Below are positions 7,362 to 15,900 of a DNA stretch of 35,754 bases, one piece after another; the first letter of the stretch is position 1, and each line of letters begins with the position of its first letter. The notes beneath the pieces are model-generated. The model searched no databases and had not been told where the DNA came from. It worked only from the letters and a program-made list of their open reading frames with translations. The stretch covers positions 1-35,754 of the forward strand of contig JAJEPU010000033.1 of the NCBI GenBank assembly GCA_020686985.1, given 5' to 3'. The position numbers were made by a program, and so were the translations under genes. This DNA is from Brotaphodocola catenula (lineage in GTDB: Bacteria; Bacillota; Clostridia; Lachnospirales; Lachnospiraceae).

Positions 7362-8828
7362 TCATCGACTACTCTGTCTATTTTCTTCTTCCTGCCGCAC
7401 TTCCTGCTCATGCAGCTGCTCTTTTTTCTGCTCATCCTCTTTCAGGATTTCCTGCACAATCTTCTGCGCCACAAGCCAATCCTGCATTTCCGATTTGGTC
7501 TTGCGGTACTCTGCATAAGAGCTTTTCTTTCGTTCCAGAAGCATTGCATACTCTGCGTTCAGCTCGCTGATGCGCGGGAGCTTCTTGTCAGAGCCGTTCT
7601 CTTTCTTATAGGCATCAAATGCCTTTTTCGCTGCGCTGCGTAAGGCCAGCGTATCCCGATGGGCTTCATAGAACTCCCGATTGTAACCGGATGCTTTATA
7701 CGCGGCAAAAACATCTTTTGTCTTGGCATAATTGATTAGATGCTTCCGCAGCACCGACACTTCCGACATCCGTGCCTCATCTGCTTTTACAGATTCCAGC
7801 AGCGCATCACATTTTTCAGAAATTCCATCTGCCTTTTCCTTCAGCTCTGCATAACTCTTGATTCCATGCTCTTCCATGAACATCATAGCTTTTGCCATCT
7901 GCTTCAGATTAAAGACTTTCGCCCAACGCGCATATCCCGCGCCTCTGCCCTCCTGCATTTTGGCACGGACATCTATAAGGAACGACAGCTCCGCCTTCTG
8001 ATGCACCTGTGACGACCGTGCGCTTGTGCGGTTTTTCTCTACATATTTGCTTTTATGAACCGCATTTCCAGCAATCACTTCGCAGAGTTCTTCAACCGAA
8101 TATCCTTTACCAAGAGAGCGGAAACGAGCAAATCTGGCGTGGCCTTTTCCCCGCAGTGCAGGCTGTTTTCCATCTTTATACTCGTATCCTGCTTCCTGCA
8201 AAATTCCAATCAGTTCCCGGAAGTCTTTTGGTTTTCTTGCCAATGCTACATCAATGGCCTCGCAGATTTCATCTCGCTGCGATTTTTTCTCCGGGTATTC
8301 CGTTCTCTTCTGCCGCTCTCCATAGGGCTTCCGGATAATGACCGACAACTGGTGTTCCAGGCAGACGATATCACTGAGCCTTGCCAGTGCAAGACCGGAT
8401 AAGCGAAAATCTCGGAATTTTCTGGTGCAGTCTAATGTAGTCGAATTAAAAATAATGTGGTTATGAATGTGCGCGCGATCAACATGGGTTGCAACGATAA
8501 ATGCGTGTTTTCCCTTGGTGAATCGCATGGCCGTCTCATACCCAACCTTGTTTGCCTCCTCCGGCGTAATTTCTCCGGGCTTAAAGGATTGTCGAATCTG
8601 ATATGCAATCACATCATGCGCCTGGGTTCTACCCGTGATATGCTCATACTGCCGTTTGGAAAGCAGAAATTCTTCATCACAGATCTTTGCGTCACAGGCA
8701 TACGCACTAATGTATTTTCCATCTTCCGTCTTTGCTGCATTCTCAGAATAATCAGTACGGTCAGCCAAACACTGCGCTACCGTCTTTCCTTTATTGATAT
8801 GCAGCGCAATTAGTCTTGTAGCCGCCAT
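7362..8828 (-). CDS. ICE relaxase (mobilization nuclease), 488 aa
   Basis: The relaxase nicks one strand at oriT and pilots it into the recipient during conjugation. The N-terminal domain carries the metal-binding three-histidine motif as HVDRAHIHNHIIFN (around residues 114-127), as in MobA/VirD2-type relaxases; a Tyr near residue 28 (RTDYSEN) is a candidate nucleophile. The C-terminal half is rich in Lys, Glu and Ala and probably helical, with charged coiled-coil stretches. Length and sequence resemble the Tn1549/CTn4-type relaxase. The ATG has GGAGG ten bases ahead. Unusually, a UUCG hairpin with a T run lies between the upstream gene and this ribosome binding site. MobC is encoded three genes upstream. 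Confidence 0.9.
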   Translation of the reverse strand: MAATRLIALHINKGKTVAQCLADRTDYSENAAKTEDGKYISAYACDAKICDEEFLLSKRQYEHITGRTQAHDVIAYQIRQSFKPGEITPEEANKVGYETAMRFTKGKHAFIVATHVDRAHIHNHIIFNSTTLDCTRKFRDFRLSGLALARLSDIVCLEHQLSVIIRKPYGERQKRTEYPEKKSQRDEICEAIDVALARKPKDFRELIGILQEAGYEYKDGKQPALRGKGHARFARFRSLGKGYSVEELCEVIAGNAVHKSKYVEKNRTSARSSQVHQKAELSFLIDVRAKMQEGRGAGYARWAKVFNLKQMAKAMMFMEEHGIKSYAELKEKADGISEKCDALLESVKADEARMSEVSVLRKHLINYAKTKDVFAAYKASGYNREFYEAHRDTLALRSAAKKAFDAYKKENGSDKKLPRISELNAEYAMLLERKKSSYAEYRKTKSEMQDWLVAQKIVQEILKEDEQKKEQLHEQEVRQEEENRQSSR

Positions 8829-8845
8829 TTTTCATATTCCTCCAT

Positions 8846-8874
8846 CTAAAAAGAGCTACCCGAAGGCAGCTCTT
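8846..8874 (-). terminator. UUCG-loop terminator or attenuator directly before the relaxase gene
   Basis: On the minus strand AAGAGCTGCC (8865-8874) pairs with GGTAGCTCTT (8851-8860) around the stable TTCG loop, followed by a run of T (8848-8852). The relaxase GGAGG site starts only about six bases further on. The hairpin could end the upstream operon, or act as an attenuator that controls read-through into the relaxase gene. I see no clear separate promoter in the 17 bases that remain. Confidence 0.75.
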
Positions 8875-8889
8875 ACCAATTCACTATTC

Positions 8890-9159
8890 TCATTTTAACA
8901 TCCGTTCCCGATCATAAGCTCCCTGCAAATAAACGGCCTGCTTGATGATTTCTTCCATGTCGAAATAGATGCACATGATGCTTTCGTATAGCTTCCACAC
9001 ATTAGATTCGCTGCCGCCTACCATTTCCATCAGCTGGTCTTCCATCTTCGATTGCTCAGACTGTTTTTCCTGATAAGCAGTCTCCTCCACAAAATGATTC
9101 TCTCCATCTGTTTCCTCGTATCGTAAATCATAATAATCTTTCATAAACTGAATATCCAT
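8890..9159 (-). CDS. Small acidic conserved ICE protein of unknown function, 89 aa
   Basis: I do not recognise a named domain. The protein is acidic and appears helical, with a Glu/Gln/Ser-rich middle (around residues 20-45) and a C-terminal helix containing WKLYESIMCIYFDMEE. There is no signal peptide or membrane segment. Start and frame are well supported by AGGAGGG five bases before the ATG, and the gene lies 16 bases after the membrane protein gene. Similar small acidic proteins occur next to the relaxase in Tn1549-like elements, so a role in DNA processing or its control is possible but unproven. A terminator hairpin follows the stop codon. Confidence 0.7.
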   Translation of the reverse strand: MDIQFMKDYYDLRYEETDGENHFVEETAYQEKQSEQSKMEDQLMEMVGGSESNVWKLYESIMCIYFDMEEIIKQAVYLQGAYDRERMLK

Positions 9160-9175
9160 TTAATCCCTCCTGAAC

Positions 9176-9481
9176 TCAAATTGTCAAAATGTCCTCTACA
9201 CGCTCACACAGCTGTTCCATCAGTTCCATGATGCCGCCCGCACCAACCGCAGCTGCGAACAGTCCCATCTCAATCAGGGTCAGCAGGAACACATCGGTCC
9301 AGCTCGCCCGAACCACCGAATAGATGCCGCAGCCAAGAACGAAAAGCATAACCGGCGAAAGCACCCACAGGGATAGCTGCATCAGCAGATTCCAGATAAA
9401 GCATAGAAATCGCAGCAGAAACGCAACCGGCAGCAACAGAATTCTCAGCACCAGCTTCAACAAAAAACTTACGATCTTCAT
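9176..9481 (-). CDS. Small integral membrane protein of the ICE, about 101 aa
   Basis: The protein is dominated by hydrophobic segments: one or two helices at about residues 4-35 (IVSFLLKLVLRILLLPVAFL onward), one near 40-55 (VLSPVMLFVLGCGIYSVV), and one near 60-80 ending at an AAAVGAGGIM stretch. A short acidic C-terminal tail follows. I chose the ATG at 9481, with GGGG seven bases ahead; a GTG three codons earlier is an alternative. It resembles the small CD1845-type membrane proteins found between mobC and the relaxase in Tn1549-like elements. Its function is unknown; location in the cytoplasmic membrane is the only firm inference. Confidence 0.75.
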   Translation of the reverse strand: MKIVSFLLKLVLRILLLPVAFLLRFLCFIWNLLMQLSLWVLSPVMLFVLGCGIYSVVRASWTDVFLLTLIEMGLFAAAVGAGGIMELMEQLCERVEDILTI

Positions 9482-9574
9482 GAATTTCACCCCTTCGTTT
9501 TTCTTTTCATCTTCATTTTATCGTACCCGCTTGCCAAACACCACGATGTCAACAGGTAGACCCAAAAATATGTA

Positions 9575-9633
9575 ACGGCACAGACCGTTTCATCTGTGCC
9601 ATGTGCTGTAGAAATCCCGCACGTTTGTGCCGT
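9575..9633. other. Inverted repeats downstream of mobC, alternative oriT or terminator candidate
   Basis: GGCACAGA (9577-9584) and TCTGTGCC (9593-9600) form a perfect 8-bp stem around an 8-base loop. The left arm, extended as ACGGCACA (9575-9582), can instead pair with TGTGCCGT (9626-9633), so two mutually exclusive hairpins are possible. The site lies in the 150-base gap between mobC and the membrane protein gene. On the minus strand the first hairpin is followed by a T-rich but interrupted stretch, so a weak terminator is possible. Position next to mobC also makes it a second oriT candidate. Confidence 0.35.
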
Positions 9634-9965
9634 CATCGAATACCAGAAAGCCTCTTAAGGATCAGCTTCTGCATCTCCCAGAGTTCATCCAGCCGCCTCT
9701 GCAAATCCCGAATATCCTCCGCATAGATGCTTCCGGTTTCATTGGCTCGTTTTGCGTACTGATTCAGGTTATTGCTGCATCGGCGAAGAAGGGTGGATAC
9801 CTGCGCCACATCTGACAAATCAAGATTTACGCAGTACCCGTCCATCGCCATTTTTCTCATATAGGCACCGGTATTCCGAATCCCCAATTCCTTCTGCTTT
9901 TCACGAATCCTCGCCAGCTCTTCCGGGTTTACCCGGACATTGATCCAGTGTTCCCGAACACTCAT
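9633..9965 (-). CDS. MobC-like relaxosome accessory protein, 110 aa
   Basis: MobC proteins bind oriT as dimers and help the relaxase open and nick the strand. The N-terminus REHWINVRVNPEELARI forms the ribbon-helix-helix-like opening of the family. The conserved block DLSDVAQVSTLLRRCSNNLN with NQYAKRANETG (around residues 53-80) is the typical MobC signature. A heptad-like helix, DLQRRLDELWEMQKLILKRL, ends the protein and may allow dimerisation. The ATG overlaps the stop of the giant helicase gene (ATGA), with GGAGG upstream, so translation is coupled. Presence of MobC fits the MOBP-type relaxase encoded at 7362-8828. Confidence 0.9.
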   Translation of the reverse strand: MSVREHWINVRVNPEELARIREKQKELGIRNTGAYMRKMAMDGYCVNLDLSDVAQVSTLLRRCSNNLNQYAKRANETGSIYAEDIRDLQRRLDELWEMQKLILKRLSGIR

Positions 9966-12900
9966 AGTGCCACCTCCTCATCATCTCGATGTGTCATCGG
10001 CGGAATGCGCCCTACACGGTCACGCAGCTCTGCCAGGACAGACGGCTTTTCCGTTGTTTTCTCACGGTCAGGGTCATCCTTTCCACGGTCATCCATATTC
10101 AAAAGTGCGTCCAGTTCTGCCAGTCTTACACTCTTTTCTGCCAGTTCTGCCTCCTGTGGAAACGGCTTTCCAAGCTCTGCCTGCGCCGCTTCCTGTTGGC
10201 TCCTAAGATTGTCCAGCTGCTGTTCCGCTTTTTCCAGCCTTGCAGGAATCCCAGCAAGAGCATTGTCCAGACGCTGGATATTGCCCGCAGCACTGGTGCC
10301 GATGGGTACCCGGTGGGTCATCTCGCCTTTCAGCAACACCTGATACTCTTTCTGGAAGCTGTCAAATGCCAGTTCCATCTTGAAACCACGGTAACTGCCA
10401 AGCGGCACCGGCTCCAGACTCTGATTGGCTTTACAGATTGCGAGGATTGCTTCACCGGCCTCGGCTTTTTCAGTAAATCGCGCGCCATTCACCTCCATGC
10501 CGCAGAACCCCTCTTCCGGCAGTGGATGTGCCGCCACCGTCCGGATATCCGACTGAAAGCCCTTGATGAACCCCTGCGTTTTCTCAATCTCCGCAGGAAA
10601 ATATTTCATCAGCTTATCCTCCAATCGGTACTGCTGACTCTGATGGTCTGCCTTCAATACTTTCAGCCTTGCAACATCTACATCCAAGTCCATTTTTTCC
10701 TTGATCTGCGGGTCTCCTGCACAAAGTGCCTTGATCTCCGCATAGGAAAGTGCCTGCTCATCCACATCATCACAGGAACGAACCGGAGATTTGCTGGTCA
10801 TGATCTGACTGATAAACTTCTGCTTATTCTCCAGTGTCTGATAGAGGTAGGCATCAAAGGTTCCTTCCGTCACATACTGATAAACCTGCACCTCTTTATT
10901 TCGGTTTCCCTGACGAATGATACGGCCATTTCGCTGGGTCATGTCCGCAGGCCGCCAGCCCACATCCAGATGATGCACGGCCACCAGCCTGTCCTGCACG
11001 TTCGTGCCTGCGCCCATCTTCTGTGTCGAACCTAACAACACCCGAACCTGCCCGGTACGGACTTTGGCAAACAAATCCTTCTTTTTTGCCTCGGTATCCG
11101 CATCATGGATAAATGCGATTTCTTCTTCCGGTACACCGGACTGGATGAGTTTAGCACGGATATCCTCATACACGTTGAAGGTTCCATCGTTCTTCGGCGT
11201 GCTGAGGTCGCAGAACAGCAGCTGGGTCAGCTTCTCCGACTGTCCTTCCTCATAAATCCGAAGCACATTCCGCACACAGGCGTTGAGCTTGCTGTTGGGG
11301 TCATCCGGCAGAAGCGGGTTCATCAGCCGCTGATCCAATCCCAGCTTTCTGCCATCCGATGTGATTTTCAGCATGTTATCGACCGATGGGTCTACCACAC
11401 CGGAATGCACAGCCGCCGCCCGTTCCGAAAGCTCCGCCACCATCGCCTGCTGATGCTCCGAAGGCTGCACTACCACAGTTTCAAATTTTGCCTCCGGCAC
11501 CGGCAGATGCAGCTGATCAGAAGTCTTGATATCCGCCACTTCCTTGAACATATTCATCAGCTCCGGCAGGTTGAAGAACTTTGCAAATCTTGTTCTTGCC
11601 CGGTATCCGGTTCCCTCCGGTGCCAGCTCAATGGCTGTGGTAGTCTCACCAAAGGTAGAAGCCCAGCTGTCGAAATGGGTCAGCCCTTTCTGCTGCAATG
11701 TGCCGTACTGGAGATACCGCATCATGGTGTAAAGCTCCGTCATGCTGTTGCTGACCGGGGTGCCGGTCGCAAAAATGATGCCGCGCCCGCCTGTCAACTC
11801 GTCCATATACTGGCACTTCATAAACATATCCGAAGATTTTTGCGCTTCCGATGTGGACAAACCTGCGACATTGCGCATTTTTGTGTAGAGGAACAGGTTC
11901 TTAAACGCGTGTGCCTCGTCTACAAACAGCCGGTCTACGCCCAGCTGCTCAAAGGTAATCACATCGTCCTTTCGGTCGGTTGCCCGGAGTTTCTCCAATC
12001 TCGCCTCCAATCCTTTCCGGGTCTTTTCCATCTGTTTAATGGAAAAACGTTCGCCATTCTGGGATTTCATCTCAGCAATGGCATTTTCGATTTCATCAAT
12101 CTGTGCAGTCAAAATCCGCTCCTGCCGTTCTGCGGACACCGGGATTTTCTCAAACTGGGAATGCCCGATGATAACCGCATCGTAATCTCCAGTGGCAATT
12201 CGTGCGCAGAACTTCTTTCTGCGGGCGGTTTCAAAGTCCTTTTTACTTGCCACCAACAGTTTTGCACTCGGATACAAGCGCTGGAACTCGTTTGCCCACT
12301 GAAGGGTCAAATGATTCGGAACGACAAACATGGATTTCTGGCACAGTCCCAGCCGTTTTGCCTCCATAGCAGAAGCTGCCATCTCGAAGGTCTTGCCGGC
12401 ACCTACCTCGTGGGCCAGCAGCGTATTGCCGCCGTACAGTACATGAGCAATGGCATTCTGCTGATGTTCCCGCAGCCGGATTTCCGGATTCATACCGCCA
12501 AAGCGGATATGGGAGCCATCGTACTCACGGGGACGAGTACTGTTGAACAACTCATTATACTTTTCCACAAGTTCCGCACGACGATAAGGGTCTTTCCACA
12601 CCCAGTTCTGGAACGCATCCTTAATGGCCTGCTGTTTCTGCTGGGCGAGAGTGGTCTCCTTTTTGTTCAGCACCCGCTTCTGCTTGCCGTCTGCATCCTC
12701 CACCATATCGTAGATACGGATATCCCGCAGATTCAGCGTATCCTCCAGAATCCGGTAGGCGTTGGCTCGGCTGGTGCCGTAGGTCATATAGGCATGGACA
12801 TCATTCCGGCTCGGTGTACTCTTGCCGGTGATCTGCCATTCTGCCGTCATGGGAGAGAATTTCACTTCAATGTTTCGGCGCAGGTAAAACGGCGGTTCAA

Positions 12901-15900
12901 AGGTTTCTTCCATAAACTGCTGGATATAATCCCGATTGACCCATGTGGCACCAAGGCGCACATCAATCTCCGACGCATCCAGGTCTTTCGGCTGTGCTTT
13001 CTTCAAATATTCCGTGTTCACCGCAAAGGCAGAGTCCGAAGCCACAGCCAGTTCTGCTACACGGAGCTTTTCACGGACATTGCCGGACAGATATTCATCA
13101 GCCGTCACCCATCCGATTTCCTCGCCGCCCTGCGTCATCGGGTCTTTGAAAATGACACCATGCAGTTCCTGCTGGATTTTTTCATATTCTCCCGGCGTTC
13201 CTAAAAGCTCCGACATATAGGGCAAATCCACTCTGCCGTGCTCTCCGATAGAGATTGCCAGAGCTTCAGCCGGAGTATCTACGCTGGTAACAGCCCGTTC
13301 CGGTCGAATCGTCCGTTTGGTGAACATATCCGCCTTAGATTCCAGCCTGCCGTTTTCATCTACATTTTCCAGAGAGCAAAGCAGATAATAAGACGAATCT
13401 TCCGAAAAAGCCTGCGCATTTGCACGGGAGTTGATAAGCCCGTATTGATCGGCGAATCGGTCATAGGCTACATTCAGTTCCCGCTGTTTCTGGGCAATCG
13501 CGTCCTCCGGGTAATCGTTCAGCTGGTAGTCAATCAGTTCCTGCACAATGGTGCGAAGCTCCACCATGCCCTTAATTCTGCCGGTGGCTGTCGCAGAAAG
13601 GTCAGCCTTTCGCATGATGCTGTTCTCACGGAAGTAGACATCCCCATCCACCACTGCATAGGAGAAATTCTTTACATTGGGGTCTGCCGGAATGGTTTCG
13701 CCCTGCAAGGACAGTTCTTCCTCCGGTGCCAGCTCCTGCGCTTCATAGTGCCCGCCGATGTGCTGCACAGCCTCATGCAGCTGGTCTCCCAGATCCGCAC
13801 CTGGAATCGGAATGACCGTACATTCTTCCTTGCCGTACTGGGTACTCTCCGTTGTAATCTCACCCAGCACCATTTCCGGGTGGTCAACAAAGTAACTGTT
13901 AAGGGTAATACCCTCCGATGTCAGCCCCAGATGCACCCAATCCGGTTCGATATCAATGGGATGGTCTCTCTTTTGCAGGAAAATGATATCCGACACTACA
14001 TCTGTACCGGCATTGGCACGGAATGCGTTATTGGGAAGTCGGATGGCTCCCAGCAGTTCTGCCCGCTGCGCCAGATACTTTCGTGCATCTGGATTCTTGG
14101 AATCCATCGTATAGCGGCTGGTAACAAAGGCCACGATGCCACCGGGACGAACCTGATCCAATGCCTTGGCAAAGAAATAGTTGTGGATAGAAAAACCGAG
14201 CTTATCATAGGGTTTATCGCTGACACGGTAGTTGCCAAATGGCACATTGCCCACAGCCAGATCATAGAAATCGCGGCGGTCGGTGGTTTCAAAACCTGCC
14301 ACCTTGATTTCTGCCTGCGGATACAGCTTCTGCGCAATACGCCCGGTGATGGAATCCAGTTCCACACCATACAGTCTGCTTTCCAGCATGGAATCCGGCA
14401 GCATACCGAAGAAGTTGCCGACACCCATCGACGGTTCCAGAATATTGCCTTTCTCAAATCCCATACCGTCCAACGCTTCATAGATTGCACGGATCACGGT
14501 AGGACTGGTGTAGTGTGCATTCAGAGTCGAAGCCCTGGCTGCGGCATATTCTTCTTCCGTAAGAGCTGCTTTCAGTTCCTTATATTCGCCTGTCCAGGCA
14601 GCTTTCTCTGCGTCAAAGGCATCTGCCAGCCCGCCCCAGCCGACATAATTGGCCAGTGTTTCCTGTTCTTCCGGTGTCGCATCCCTGTGCTGGTTTTCTA
14701 AGGTTTTCAGCGTGTAGATAGCATCCATGTTGGCACGGAATTTCTGTTTGGGACTGCCTTCGCCAAGATGAAAGCTGTTGATACGATAGTTTTCTGCATG
14801 AGTGTTCTCCGGCTCTGTCTCTGGAATTACCGATTTTTGTTCCTCACTTTGCTTTTCTCTGCCGGGATTCAGATCAACCACCAGGTTATGCAGGTGAACA
14901 TTTTCCTCATGCTCCAAAAGTCTTGCCAGATTCTCCTTGCTTTCCGAGCGGAAGATCGGATACACGGAATCCGGGTCCCGAAGCTCCACATCAAAAAGCC
15001 CGACTTTTTCAATCGTAAATGCCTTTCCGTCCAGATACAGCGTATCGCCGACACGATAATCTGGCTGCACCGGAGCTGCCGGTTCTGGCTGCACAGTTGC
15101 AGGCTCTTTTTCAGCCTCCATATTCCTGCCGCGAATCTCCTGCAACGCCTCTGACGCACTCACATAATCGGCAAATGTCTGCACTTTTCCGTCCGAATAT
15201 CCGTAATACTCTTCTTTGACATAATCCCAGATGGCAAACGCATCTTTAGAATCCGGGAAGTTCTCGCCGGTCATCGTGACTACAAATCGTTCATTCGGTG
15301 CATAGCCTGACTCTCTGGCAAGTTCTCTGGCATGTTCCTGCATTTCCAGCACCAGAGGATCTGTCTCTGCGTGAGCCGATTCCGGTGCTTCTTCAGATTC
15401 CACATCCGGGAATGGAATGTCCTGCTGCAAATTCTGCTTGCTCTGTTCAACATAGAGCCAGTCTTTTGCTTCTCGTTCCTGAACTTTTTCAATCAGTTGC
15501 TGGCGGTAAGTCTCTGCCTCCCATTCGCTGGTAAACTCTTCGCTGACACCATCCGGCTCTACATGAATGCCGTCCTGAATATCATCCCAAACCGCATAGC
15601 CATCGTCTGTCTCCATCACGGTAAATCGCTGGGGTGCTGCCAACTCGCTCCGGGCATAGACATCCGCAGCCGTATTCAGCATATTGTCCACATGCTCATT
15701 TCCGGTATCATAGCGTTCCGGTGGCGTTGGCGGAAACACATGGGCGGCAGTCGGCATAGGAAGCGGTGCACCATATTCCTGCTCCAGCTTTCGATACTCT
15801 TCCATTTCCAGCGCGGTAAGATATTGACCATTTTCCACAAGCCGGTCTAACCGCTTATCCACCGCCGACCATGTGAGGCGCGCCTCCCGGTCATGGCCAT

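Noticed and set aside
7102-7518. Open frames in the relaxase-BREX gap
   Set aside because: They cross the terminator, the dyads and the promoter, and show no protein-like features.
11105-13204. Plus-strand open frame of about 700 codons
   Set aside because: It lies wholly opposite the helicase gene, whose motifs are intact. Its translation is rich in His, Leu, Arg and Cys, as expected for an antisense shadow.
13238-14701. Plus-strand open frame of 487 codons
   Set aside because: It is antisense to the methylase part of the same large gene and has no family resemblance.
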